Shown one piece after another: positions 10,240 to 20,440 of a stretch of 64,000 bases of DNA. Origin of the DNA: Pseudo-nitzschia pungens (taxonomy: Eukaryota > Bacillariophyta > Bacillariophyceae > Bacillariales > Bacillariaceae). Below the pieces are notes generated by a model. That model worked only from the letters and a program-made list of their open reading frames with translations, had not been told where the DNA came from and made no database searches. How positions within the stretch are numbered: position 1 is the first letter of the stretch; the number at the start of each line of letters is the position of its first letter. A program made the translations under genes and the position numbers. The DNA lies in assembly GCA_037355855.1 (NCBI GenBank), contig CM074759.1:6882001-6946000 (forward strand). Direction: 5' to 3'.

Positions 10240-11166
10240 GATTGCGACTTACTGATTCGAGAAAGAGCGATTGAAAACTGTGCCTTTGGGGGATCGAGGA
10301 TCTTATTGAGTTTATGATACTAGGTAAGGTTACCGTAGTGCGCTCGCCGTCTGGTTCTGATCCTGAGTCTTGTTCAATATTTTATGGGACGTGGAGCTTT
10401 GGTCTTCCGTTTAGCTTGTTGATTGACACTTTTGGGAGACACGACTGTTTTCTGTTGACGCACAAGGAAGCTTAATTGTACTTGTAGTCCTACTTGTTCT
10501 CGAAATGGGTACGTAAGATTATCGTAATCTACTCAGTACACTTTCCGATGGCTTCGGTTTATTTTCGTTCCGTTCTCTCATTGAGCATGTGAAGCACGCT
10601 CGTGATGTTTGTAAGATTACTTAAGTTAATTACTGTAATTTGAAATTTGTAAGTTGTGTACGCGTCCACTGTACGTACGTACTAACCTGTACTTATCGGT
10701 ACAAACAACGTAAATGTGGTACTAATACTGAATACGCAGCAGCAAAAAGATTTGTTTTGGATTTCGGAACAAAAGTGACAAGTGACGCACCCACGATCGG
10801 TTTTGTTGGTGTCTCTCCCACAGGCGGGACTCCTATTGAGTCACGACCGTTACTCAGCCCTCCATTTTCGAGGCGCCTGGAACAGGATGGGTGGACAAAA
10901 CCTTAGTTGGATGTGGTGGATGGTGGCTGCCCAATAAGCCTTTTTTAACTTACCCAGCCATTCCATCTCATGACCAAGTCGGAAGTTGCAAGTTGAGACT
11001 TTGCCGCTGACCGAGGTTTCAACCAATTTCGACGACTACGGTACAATTCATTCATCATTCCCGCATAACTTACTCAGTCTCATACTCAGTCTCATACTCA
11101 GTCTCATGCTCATACGGTAGCAACACAGCAACAGCTACAGGTACATGTACATGTACAGGTACTCGT
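10240..11166. other. Intergenic region upstream of the lumen gene
   Basis: No gene was recognised. Short palindromic strings (ACGTACGTAC, TACCGGTA types) recur, and three copies of a 14-bp unit ACTCAGTCTCATAC lie at about 11069-11110. The last bases (GTACATGTACATGTACAGGTACTCG) lead into the LTR element inserted at 11172. The lumen gene's promoter must lie in the left half. Confidence 0.5.
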
Positions 11167-11171
11167 ACTCG

Positions 11172-11530
11172 TGTTTGGACGTGATATTCGAACATACGAT
11201 ATACACGTTTGATATGCTTCGTAAGACTATTGAATAAGACTCTTGATGGAATATAGACCGGGAATAAAGATGACCGGGACTAGAGACATTGCAAATAGAG
11301 AAAGACCAATGAGTCATCACCAAAGAAAGAGAATTAAGTGAATCAGCAATAAAGAGAATCAAGTGAATAACACGAGAATGCATGTAAGAGAGGAAACAAT
11401 CAAATAAACAACAGAATGGACCATTCACTCAGTAATCGGAATACTCAGGATTAACAATGTAATAACCAAAACGATTAAAGAAACTCAAACCTTGTACAAA
11501 TCTACAGGATCTTTCAGAGCCCTCCAAACA
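11172..11530 (+). repeat. 5' LTR of the gag-only element
   Basis: It is 359 bp, begins TGTTTGGACGTGATATTC and ends CCCTCCAAACA; the terminal 8 bp are inverted. It is nearly identical to 14868-15226. Confidence 0.95.
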
Positions 11531-12440
11531 TTCTTCGAAGAATATCTCGTTAGGGGAGCGCTCGAAAGACGAGAGACCAGTACAGTGGGGGAGAGAGTAT
11601 CGACTGATCTATCCGTCAACGACGAAACGGCGGATACGATTGCAGAAGAACGTTGATCAATCTATCCGCAGTGCGAAATAAGGAAACGACGAAACGCGGA
11701 TACGATTGCAGAAGAGAAGATTGAATTACGATTACGAATTGGACTGACAGGAAAGGACCTCAGTCTTGCAGGTGATAAACGAATCACAAGGATCTATCCG
11801 GAGCAAAGAACGTGGCACGGGTACGGTTCTGGTCGATCCACAGTGTGGAAACAATTGCAGAGTGGACCAAGGGAGCAACAACAACAAGAAGAAGCCGGTC
11901 TTGCAGGTGGCACTGATCAGCCACAGGATCTATTCGCTGAGTTCGAATACGATTGGATCTATTTGGGGAGCCCCAAGTACGATTGCAGATCTATTTGCGG
12001 AGTCAAATAAGATAATACAAGAGGAACACGTCGTCACGCGTTGTTGTCGGGCGACATACATATAAAGAACACATTTGGACCAACAGAAGAATTTGGTCTT
12101 GCAGGCGATTTGATTCAACGACGAACAATCGCAAACGAAGAAAAACACGAAATAACAAAAGATACTTACACATTTGGACCAACGAAAAGAATTTGGTCTT
12201 GCAGGCGATTTGATTCAACGAACGATCGCAAAAGAAAACATAACAAGAAGGAGGATCTATCCGCGGAAACGGATACGATTGGAAGAAGAAGAAGCAAACA
12301 AGCCGGCGTCTCGTTTTATTAGCGGACGATCGACGAAAGCCAAGAGCAGCAGCTGTACCGTGGCGTCATTGGACAGCAGCAATCTTACGGACGAACAAGA
12401 AGGACAAGGATATATTTGACGGAGAAAAGTGACAACCAGT
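11531..12440 (+). other. Leader of the gag-only element with internal repeats
   Basis: No ORF is supported. Phrases such as GGATCTATCCG, CGGATACGATTGCAGAAGA and GGTCTTGCAGG recur several times. One unit with the core ATTTGGACCAAC..GGTCTTGCAGGCGATTTG is tandemly duplicated at about 12069-12130 and 12172-12230. Repeated GGTCTTGCAGG blocks could belong to RNA packaging or priming signals; this is inference. Confidence 0.6.
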
Positions 12441-13547
12441 ATGGGGTACTTCAAAATCCCCTTGCTGACGAACACAGGAGACGTGGATTTTGAAGGATGG
12501 TTCCGGCAATTCCTAGCTCACGCAAGCAGGAGCAAGTACCCAGAGTTAGTGAGCACACAGCCACACCCAGATCTACCAAGTGACGGTGAAGCAACGGTGT
12601 ACGCATCCATGGAGAAGGCGCAGAAGAAGGCATTGAGGAAGCACACCAAAGCCTTGAACGATCTGTATACGGCATTCCACAACAACAATACGGGATTTGC
12701 CATTATTGAGAAATCCAAGATGGATAGAGGAGCGACGACAGAAGAAAATGCGGAAATAGTCCGGAAGTGGCCAAGAGGCCGAGTCCATTGAATTTTTGAC
12801 GAGCTGTTCAAGTTGTACAGGCGAACTGATACAGCTGATAGGATTCAACTGGATAAGGATCTAAAGGCAGTTACGATGGGGGCATTGGATCCCCCGAAGG
12901 AAATTTTTGAACGATTGTTTGGACTGATGCAGAAATACCAGTACAAGACAATCAAACCATCAGAAGATGAGTTATTTGCAACACTACTCAGTGGAGTTCC
13001 GCAGTACCTGGTGATCTCATTGACAACCAGGTTAAATGATTTACGAGACGCGGATACACCAATATACGAAATCTGGGAGAAGTTGGAGATGACGGCCACC
13101 AACTTGTACAATTCAGTGATTGTTTTGAAGGGACGTCAGCCCAGACCTAATGATATGAGCCTCCTTGGCGCGGATATCAACAATGTTAATAACAAGAATA
13201 GCAACGGCGAATTTGATGATGATGGTGGCAACGGCAGCAGCAGCAACGGCGGCAATAGGAAAGCGCACTCAGCAATGGCCTGGTTAAAAGATACAATTTG
13301 TCGCTGGTGGTGTCAGGAGAAGGGGCATATTGCAAAGAACTGTCCACTCCGGGCAAGCGACAATCCAAAGATAAAACCACTATGTGCCGTATGTGATGGC
13401 CCACACGCCACAATACAATGTTGGGAAATTGAAAGAAATAAGAACCAACGTCCAGCAAACTGGACGTCTAAACTTGCTGATAAATTCGTGGAGAAAGAGC
13501 TTGATACAGAGCTCACCGGTGTCGCACTCGCATTCCAATACCTTTGA
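12441..13547 (+). pseudogene. Copia-like gag with one in-frame TGA
   Basis: The frame opens at the ATG at 12441 (GYFKIPLLTNTGDVDFEGWF) and stays in the same frame to 13547 except for a single TGA at 12789-12791. The region before the stop is about 116 codons; after it the frame runs 251 codons. The middle resembles copia gag (UBN2-like helices). Near the C-terminus are two Cys-His knuckles: CRWWCQEKGHIAKNC, where three residues rather than two separate the first Cys pair, and CAVCDGPHATIQC. A Gly/Asn/Asp-rich linker lies before them. The TGA may be a disabling mutation or a site of readthrough. No pol follows. Confidence 0.75.
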
Positions 13548-14867
13548 ATCAGGGTAGTGAGGTGATTTGATTTGATTTGATGATTCAATGGATAATGGAA
13601 TAAGGAATGTACATGGAGATTACGGAACAATTATTGGAGAAAGGAATTAACCAGATTGATACAGAGCAGAGCACAGAAGCGAGCAGAGAAGAGCAGAGCA
13701 CAGAAGCGAGCAGAGAAACGATACGAAAGAATTACGGAATTAACGAAACAGAAGAAACGGAAGAATTGGCCTGAATTGGCCTGAATATGGAATACAGAAT
13801 ATTACGAAAGAATTGAAAAGCAGGAATATAGGATACATGTTAACTGATTGAACAATCGGTATGCTATGCTGAGGTTGCACAGCCGGTTGAACGATTTATG
13901 GATATGGTATGCAACGGATTAAACAGAACAATCGAGATCGATCGGCAAGTGGAGAGCAATTTACAGCCATAAGGACACAGAAAGAAGAATGCAATATGAT
14001 GGAACAATTAATAGAAGCAGGATACAATTCCGGAACAATTAACAGAATCAGGATACGGCATTGCTAAAGCTTGATACGGATGGATACGGATGAATCAACG
14101 AGCAGACGATTGAACGATTTAAGGGGCAGTGATAAAGGTTGAACAAAAGAACGAATCGATACAGATCGATTGCATGGAGTCTGCAAAGACGAAAGAATGA
14201 AAGGAACTGATTCCAGAGTGGAAGCGAAGTCGTAATATTGAAAGCAGTGTAAATTGGAGTATGCTATTGAAGAAAGACCAACGCGACGCAGTTCTAAATT
14301 AAGTGGAACAGTGGATAAATCGGATTGATTGAAAATAAGACTTGATTGACCAAACGAATGGCGATTGCACGATGAATATGGAAAGAAAGATGATGCAGAG
14401 TATCGATCAGTATGGAAATGGATCAACCGTAACACGATGGAGCGAGTTGATAGCATGGAAGAACAAGAAGCGAAATCGACTGTACGGAGAAAGACAACAA
14501 TTAAAATGGATGATCGATGATTGAATCGATTGATAGGAGATGAGTGTTCGAGTGATGGATGAGACAAAGATCACTCAACTGGCAACAGAAAGAAAAGAAG
14601 GAAGATTACAAATGAAAAGAGTTTTACAAAGAGGTTAAGAATTGAACGAATGCAACTGATTGAAACAGAAAGTACGAAGATATAAGGACGCAGGTGATAC
14701 AAGTGAATACGTACGGTGAGACGTCGCATCTAAACATGAGTTTGAATGAAGATCTGATACGGCAATAACGAAAAGGCCCAAAGGATTAGTGGCGAGGCGT
14801 CAAGAAGAATCTGATCGGAACTGCGATTAAGGGAGTGTGATTCAAAAGTCTTTGAAGCAGGGTAGTG
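13548..14867 (+). other. Non-coding 3' half of the gag-only element
   Basis: There is no supported ORF and no pol remnant that I can recognise. The strand is purine-rich, with a doubled unit of about 31 bp (AGCAGAGCACAGAAGCGAGC) at about 13667-13727. The last bases before the 3' LTR (GAAGCAGGGTAG, 14854-14865) may be the polypurine tract; a similar string, TTGAATCAGGGTAGTG, lies just after the gag stop at 13545. Confidence 0.6.
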
Positions 14868-15226
14868 TGTTTGGACGTGATATTCGAACATACGATATAC
14901 ACGTTTGATATGCTTCGTAAGACTATTGAATAAGACTCTTGATGGAATATAGACCGGGAATAAAGATGACCGGGACTAGAGACATTGCAAATAGAGAAAG
15001 ACCGATGAGTCATCACCAAAGAAAGAGAATTAAGTGAATCAGCAATAAAGAGAATCAAGTGAATAACACGAGAATGCATGTAAGAGAGGAAACAATCAAA
15101 TAAACAACAGAATGGACCATTCACTCAGTAATCGGAATACTCAGGATTAACAATGTAATAACCAAAACGATTAAAGAAACTCAAACCTCGTACAAATCTA
15201 CAGGATCTTTCAGAGCCCTCCAAACA
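14868..15226 (+). repeat. 3' LTR of the gag-only element
   Basis: It is 359 bp and matches 11172-11530 with two differences visible by eye. It is followed by the target duplication ACTCG at 15227-15231. Confidence 0.95.
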
Positions 15227-15484
15227 ACTCGTACTCAGACTCGGACTGCAATCGTTGATCGTTGGTTCATCTCCGGCTTGCCGACTGCTATTCTAGTTTC
15301 AAAACTACTTCATATTGTACTTCCCTGCAGCTAGACACGGAAATAAGACACTGGTTTCTAAATCTTACCGGTCCAAATAGAAGCAGACACCGGAATCATC
15401 ATCGGCAGGACAGTAGTATAGCACACGCAAATACTGCATCGCGTCCAGAAAACGACACTCCACAAAACACGAAGCAAGAAGACA

Positions 15485-15634
15485 AAAGAAAACGAAACGA
15501 AACAAAACGAAACGCAAAACAAAACGCAAAACAAAACAAAACAAAACAAAACAAAACAAAACAAAACAAAACAAAACAAAACAAAACAAAACAAAACAAA
15601 TCAAAACAAATCAAAACAAATCAAAACAAAACAC
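15485..15634 (+). repeat. (CAAAA)n pentanucleotide tract in a 5' leader
   Basis: About 25 units of AAAAC, some with G for A, run up to the ATG of the next gene. The tract must lie in its 5' untranslated region or promoter. Confidence 0.9.
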
Positions 15635-15635
15635 A

Positions 15636-16751
15636 ATGTTTTCCGCCAATGAGAACCTGGTCCTCCGGCAGCACAAGCGCCGGATCGTCGACGCGATCGA
15701 GAGCACCATGCCCGAGGAGGCACTCGACATGGGAACCTCCGTCATGGTCATGCAGGTCTCCTGCAAGGACCCGGGCTGCGTCCCGCTGGAGACGGCCATC
15801 ATCATTGTCTTTCCAAAATGCGGTGACGACGAACTCGTTCCGGGACTCCCCGAGAGCAACGGCGGGTCCTACAAGACCAAGATTCTGAAACCCATGGCCG
15901 ACGTGACGGAGGACGATGTCCTGGACAACCTGCCTCCGGCCTTTGAGGGGGGACGCCGCACCATGGAGCGGGTCTGTCTGTACGCGCGGGACGTGATGAT
16001 CGCGCAGATCACGCAGCTCTTTGGGGACGGCAGCGACGACAACGACAAGAGCAACGACAACGACAAGAGCAACGACAACGACAAGAGCAACGACAACGAC
16101 AAGAGCAACAACCGGCAGCGGGAGGACCGCATCGCCATGGCCCGGTTTTTGCAGGCATGTTTGCAGGACTACATCGACGGGGGTTGCAAGCCGCCGGAGT
16201 TTGGAGAACCCTTTGCCAGCGCGAATGCTATATCCAACGGCGGTATAGCGGCCGGTGCAGTTGCTGATGCTAATGCTGATGCTAATGCAGATGCTGCCAC
16301 CGACGGTGAGAAGACGTCTTCGAGCCGCGGCAACAGCAGCTCGGACCCACCGAACCACAGCACCAGCAACAGCACCACCCCCACCAGGTCTACCATTCCG
16401 GCGAAAGGGAACGTCGTGATTCGACGCAGGGTCGATACCACCCACTCCACTGCTACCGCCGCCGCCGCCGCCGCCGCCACGGTTGCTCCGACGGGGAGAA
16501 CGACGAAAACGGGAGGAACCACTACGAGCGTCCGGATACGGCAACCCCCACAGCACGAGCGGGCCATTGTGCAGACACTCCTCCGGTTTGCCGAGAGCGA
16601 TGGCGACGGAAGCAGCGGTCACAACGCGGCAGTGTCGGCGATTTCGAGGTTGTTCGAGCGGGAGCACGCGCCCGGGATCCGCAAGCCGGGATGTCCCTGC
16701 TGCGATCCCAGCGATCCCGAGGTGCTGGCGGACAGCTTTGCCATGCTGTAG
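15636..16751 (+). CDS. Conserved-looking protein of unknown function
   Basis: This is a 371-residue intronless protein that I cannot assign to a named family. The first 170 residues look folded and conserved: a helix, then VMVMQVSCKDPGC near residues 36-48, PLETAIIIVFP, and a segment LPPAFEGGRRTMERVCLYARD. A DNDKSN hexapeptide is repeated about four times at residues 134-157, encoded by an 18-bp tandem repeat. Linkers rich in Ala, Asn and Thr follow. The last 60 residues form a second conserved-looking piece with a compact Cys motif GCPCCDP that could hold a metal or a disulfide. No signal peptide is visible, so a cytosolic or nuclear place is likely. The start is the ATG at 15636, directly after the CAAAA tract. 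Confidence 0.75.
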   Translation: MFSANENLVLRQHKRRIVDAIESTMPEEALDMGTSVMVMQVSCKDPGCVPLETAIIIVFPKCGDDELVPGLPESNGGSYKTKILKPMADVTEDDVLDNLPPAFEGGRRTMERVCLYARDVMIAQITQLFGDGSDDNDKSNDNDKSNDNDKSNDNDKSNNRQREDRIAMARFLQACLQDYIDGGCKPPEFGEPFASANAISNGGIAAGAVADANADANADAATDGEKTSSSRGNSSSDPPNHSTSNSTTPTRSTIPAKGNVVIRRRVDTTHSTATAAAAAAATVAPTGRTTKTGGTTTSVRIRQPPQHERAIVQTLLRFAESDGDGSSGHNAAVSAISRLFEREHAPGIRKPGCPCCDPSDPEVLADSFAML

Positions 16752-17162
16752 AGGAGGAACGAACAAAGAAACAAGAATGAACAAACAAACGAACAAACGA
16801 ACAGATCTTTCATGGTTTGCTTGTTCGTTCCTTCGTTGGCCAGCCAGCCCGAAATATTTCTTTTCTTTCGCCAGCCTTGGTTTCAGGGATATAAACCTAC
16901 CGGTAAACCTTACCTACCTGTAAGTTAACCTCACTGTATGAAATTACAAAAAAATATAGAACAATAATACTTCCAATACTGGAAGGTCACCTACCGTACG
17001 TGTACGGTAAGGTTTATTGATTGAGTACTGGTCAACTTTACCGTACGGTACAGTAATTTTTTTATGCCGAGATTGAAGATACTTTTGAACTTCATAAATA
17101 CGTAGTACTTCGTACGAAGTAACCTTAAAAATAAAAATACTACGGATCGCCTAACAATTGAG
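16752..17162. other. Intergenic, AT-rich, with GTACGGTA-type strings
   Basis: No gene. Many short palindromes of the TACCGTACGGTA type occur at 16990-17120. Confidence 0.5.
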
Positions 17163-17260
17163 CTACTACAGAATTCCTATCAGCTGTCCCCGGGTTTCAG
17201 TAGAAATTAGTAGTCGGGGACGTAGAACCGGGGGACAGCTGATAAGAATTTTGTAGTAAA
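17163..17260. repeat. Small foldback element, copy 1
   Basis: The left arm at 17163-17194 (CTACTACAGAATTCCTATCA, then GCTGTCCCCGGG) is the near-perfect inverted complement of the right arm at 17228-17260, with about 33 bp between them. A related sequence with the same opening (CTACGGAATTCCTATCAGCT) and a similar span lies at 61297-61394. Confidence 0.75.
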
Positions 17261-17290
17261 AGTTTTTTTACCGGACACGTACCAAAAAAA

Positions 17291-17620
17291 AAGAACCGTA
17301 ACGGATCGATGACATGTCAAGATACACTTGGGTATCTTACTGGTACAAGGTGGGGACATTCTTTCTTAAGAGAAGAAATAATTTCTTCTCTTGAGAAGAA
17401 ATAATTTCTTCTCTTAAACCAACAAAAAGAACCGTAACGGATCGATGACATGTCAAGATATATTTGGGTACTGGTACAAGGTGGGGACGTTCTTTCTTCT
17501 CAAGAGAAGAAATAATTATTTCTTCTCAAGAGAAGAAATAATTTCTTAATTTCTTCTCTTGAGAAGAAATAATTTCTTCTCTTGAGAAGAAAGAGATTTT
17601 GACTATTGAAATAGTCAAAA
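17291..17620. repeat. Tandem 136-bp repeat with hairpin array
   Basis: Two direct copies start with AAGAACCGTAACGGATCGAT (17291 and about 17427), 136 bp apart. Each ends in chains of the inverted unit TTCTTCTCTTGAGAAGAA joined by AATAATT. Several alternative hairpins are possible. A separate perfect 10-bp-arm hairpin TTTTGACTAT/ATAGTCAAAA follows at about 17597-17620. Confidence 0.85.
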
Positions 17621-17786
17621 CCTCATGAAGAAAACAAAGTGCAAATTATTATTATGAGTGATAAAACTATTTAATTAAAAAACACATTTTTCGGCTTGAA
17701 AAATTTCCGCAATGTCGTCTCGGTTTCAACACTTACCGAGTCTACAAGAGCTTAAGTGCAATTCTACAGGAGCCAGTACACAAATA

Positions 17787-18005
17787 TGTGGGGGCTTGGA
17801 ATGAATGACCGGAATAAAGAAACCAATAAACAACACGAGAATGCGCGTGATCGAGAGACAAAACAAAACAAAAGAAACAAAATTTAGTGAATTTAGAAAA
17901 TTAGAGTGGATTCATTTCTACTCACAATTAAAGTAAGCAAAACATTAAAACAACAAAATCCTGCAACTTGTACAAAGTTTACCGACTCTACGAGCCCTCC
18001 AAACA
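17787..18005 (+). mobile_element. Probable diverged solo LTR related to the 359-bp LTR
   Basis: The segment shares with the LTR at 11172-11530 the blocks GACCGG.AATAAAGA, AACACGAGAATGC, CTTGTACAAA and the end GAGCCCTCCAAACA (18005), in the same order. The left end is uncertain (TGTGGGGGCTTGGA at about 17787 is the best candidate), and no target duplication was found. It ends about 150 bp before the M11 protease start, so it may form part of that gene's promoter. Confidence 0.6.
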
Positions 18006-18157
18006 CTCTCCGTAGTTCATGCATTCGCAGATCGATAACGACACAACATCTAGTTTGCATCAAACCGAACGGATCTGATCTACAAGAACTAGCGAGCCAT
18101 CAGTATTTGTAACAAGAAGCAACCATACAAGAACTGCGAGCATTGTACGCCATCGTC

Positions 18158-20440
18158 ATGCCGAACCTCACTCGATTCATTATCCTTGCCGCAACTCTGG
18201 CCACGGCTTGTGGACCTGGAGGTGCTTCCACTCTTGGTCATACTAATGACACTAGCAGTGACAGTGGCATTGATAGCTTCGACATCCAAGAACACCGGCA
18301 CCTCCTCGAAGACGATGCAGAGTGTGTATTGTACCTACAGATTATGGACTTCAAGGACAGTACACCAGCCAAACGCACTTGGTACTGCAAGTTCGAACAC
18401 GACGACGCACTAAGGCAACATGTTCCCTTCATGCCAATCGAAGGAGTTTCGAGCACTACGATCGACTCCTACGGAGCTGTTTCGGGAGAAGCTATCATGA
18501 AGATCAAAGGCGCATACATTCTCCGGTCCATTAAAAACAGTATGTCAACTCTGGTCGTCCCTGATGGCGCATCCTTCACCATTGAAAAGCTCATGGAAGA
18601 GGATCGACGTCACCACAAACAGAGACAGGGACTAGGAAATAGGATTGTTGGAACTAGAAGAACATTGGTAGTTCGTGTTATTGATAATAAGGGCAACGCT
18701 TTGGAGGCCAGTAAAGACGAGTTGTACGGTAATGTCTTCAACGATGCGGCGTGTTTGAAGTCTCAGTTTGCAGCCTGTTCGTTCAATCAGCTTATGTTTG
18801 AACCATCTGAAGAAGGCGGTGGAGCTATTGAAATGACGGTCTCCAGCCCCGTAGACGAATCCGATGCTGCCGATTCCTTAACTATGTTATCTATGACTAC
18901 GCTGGGAGAGTTGTACGGTGGCGAGGACGGTATCGCAGAAAAATTTGACCATGTCTTGTTTTGCTGGCCTGATGGGTATATTCCGTATAGTTTTGCAGGG
19001 GTCAATACTTGGTATAGCATCTACAATGCCGATGGTTGCTCACATTTGTCCACTCTGATGCACGAGATTGGTCACAACCTTGGATTCAGTCACAGCGGCC
19101 GCGGAGATGAAGAGTATGGTGACTTGTCTGGCTATATGGGTTATGGCCATCCTGGGGATGACGGTCCTCTTATGTGTTTCAACCCCGTCAAGAACTGGGC
19201 TTTGGGTTGGTACAAACAGCAAGAGCTAGAACTTGATCCTTTGTCGATTATTGGGAACCCCCGAACATACGTATTGAACGGGATTGTCGATTACCAGCCG
19301 GCTGGAAGTGTCGAAGGGAAAATTGTTGTCTTTCGTATCATAGAATATGGAAATGATCTTGAGGCAGGAAACGATTACTACATTGGGTTCAACCGCGCGT
19401 CAGGGTTCAATGCTGAAACTCAAGCCGCCCCGGACCAAGTTGTTATCTTGAAGAAAGAGAAGGGAGGCCCGTATGATGTGATCGGGACTGGCCAAGAACT
19501 CAGCTTTCGAATCAAGGATCTCACCGTTGGCGAAACCTACGCCATCCCTAATTTTAAGGGAGGCATCTATACGGTCTACATCAAATGGGTTTCACTTTCC
19601 AGTGACGGAAAGGATGCTACTATTCAAGTGTACACCAGTGAACCGGTTCCTACCTCTGCTCCCACTACGCAGTGCGGCAGCGACGCAACATACCAATTCA
19701 AAATTTTTACCGATGAATTCGCTGAGGGTGGTGAGACTGGTTGGGTGCTCAGAAAGAAGGACGACCAATCAGTCATAGCTTCGAAGTCGGATTTTTCCGC
19801 TTACACATCCTATGTTTTGCCAACCGCAAGCCAATATTATTGCCTGGAAGTAGGTTGCTATGAAAATATTATCACAGATACTCATGGTGATGGAGTTATA
19901 AGTCCAGGCACTTTCAGCGGCCATCTAAATGGGGTAGAGATTTTCGGTTATGAGACGTTTACATCAGAACTCACGAAGGAGTTTTGCGTAACGGGTGCTG
20001 TGACAAATCCTCCAACAAGAGCACCGACGCAAGCTCCTGTCACTTCGACACCAGAACCGACAAATCCTCCAACAAGAGCACCGACACAAGCTCCTGTCAC
20101 TTCGACACCCGAACCGACAAATCCTCCAACAAGAGCACCAACAAAATCTCCGACACAAGCTCCTGTCACTTCGACACTAGAACCGACATTTGAACCGACA
20201 TTTGCGCCTACATTTTCAACGACTTTTTCGTGCGAGGATGATGCCAGCTTTAAATTCAATGGTTCAAAGAAGAAGACTTGCAAGAAATGGGTCGGCAAGG
20301 GTAAAAACAAGCTCAACAAGAAGACGAAAAAGAAGATCAAGAAGAAATGCAAAAAGAAAGTAAAGGAATTCGAAGGAAAGAGAGTCTATGATTTTTGTCG
20401 GGACACCTGTAGCCTCGTTAATCTGGGCCCGTGCGCCTAG
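18158..20440 (+). CDS. Secreted gametolysin-type (M11) metalloprotease
   Basis: This is a 760-residue zinc protease of the gametolysin family, the class that in Chlamydomonas digests the cell wall during mating; diatoms carry many copies. The N-terminus PNLTRFIILAATLATACGPG is a signal peptide. The zinc site HEIGHNLGFSH lies at about residues 302-312, followed by the family's GYMGYG and MCFNPVKNW segments. A second domain follows at about 505-610. A linker with three copies of a 19-residue unit (NPPTRAPTQAPVTSTPEPT) spans about 616-680. A Lys-rich C-terminal domain with six Cys resembles the ShK-like module common in secreted diatom proteins. The start is the ATG at 18158; no intron is seen. 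It likely acts outside the cell or in the wall. The substrate is unknown. Confidence 0.88.
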   Translation: MPNLTRFIILAATLATACGPGGASTLGHTNDTSSDSGIDSFDIQEHRHLLEDDAECVLYLQIMDFKDSTPAKRTWYCKFEHDDALRQHVPFMPIEGVSSTTIDSYGAVSGEAIMKIKGAYILRSIKNSMSTLVVPDGASFTIEKLMEEDRRHHKQRQGLGNRIVGTRRTLVVRVIDNKGNALEASKDELYGNVFNDAACLKSQFAACSFNQLMFEPSEEGGGAIEMTVSSPVDESDAADSLTMLSMTTLGELYGGEDGIAEKFDHVLFCWPDGYIPYSFAGVNTWYSIYNADGCSHLSTLMHEIGHNLGFSHSGRGDEEYGDLSGYMGYGHPGDDGPLMCFNPVKNWALGWYKQQELELDPLSIIGNPRTYVLNGIVDYQPAGSVEGKIVVFRIIEYGNDLEAGNDYYIGFNRASGFNAETQAAPDQVVILKKEKGGPYDVIGTGQELSFRIKDLTVGETYAIPNFKGGIYTVYIKWVSLSSDGKDATIQVYTSEPVPTSAPTTQCGSDATYQFKIFTDEFAEGGETGWVLRKKDDQSVIASKSDFSAYTSYVLPTASQYYCLEVGCYENIITDTHGDGVISPGTFSGHLNGVEIFGYETFTSELTKEFCVTGAVTNPPTRAPTQAPVTSTPEPTNPPTRAPTQAPVTSTPEPTNPPTRAPTKSPTQAPVTSTLEPTFEPTFAPTFSTTFSCEDDASFKFNGSKKKTCKKWVGKGKNKLNKKTKKKIKKKCKKKVKEFEGKRVYDFCRDTCSLVNLGPCA

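Larger units (their letters stand above)
11172..15226 (+). mobile_element. Complete gag-only LTR retrotransposon (non-autonomous)
   Basis: The element is 4055 bp, bounded by two 359-bp LTRs (11172-11530 and 14868-15226) that start TGTTTGGA and end TCCAAACA. It is flanked by a perfect 5-bp target duplication ACTCG (11167-11171 and 15227-15231). By eye the LTRs differ at two sites (A/G near 11308/15003 and T/C near 11493/15188), so insertion is recent. The inside holds a leader with repeated motifs, one gag gene with an in-frame TGA, and about 1.3 kb of non-coding sequence; there is no protease, RT, RNase H or integrase. This matches the class called TR-GAG or gag-bearing non-autonomous elements, which must borrow enzymes from a relative. 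The gag has a copia flavour. Confidence 0.92.

Noticed and set aside
15358..15614. Minus-strand ORFs of FVLFC repeats
   Set aside because: They come from the CAAAA pentanucleotide tract in the leader of the gene at 15636.
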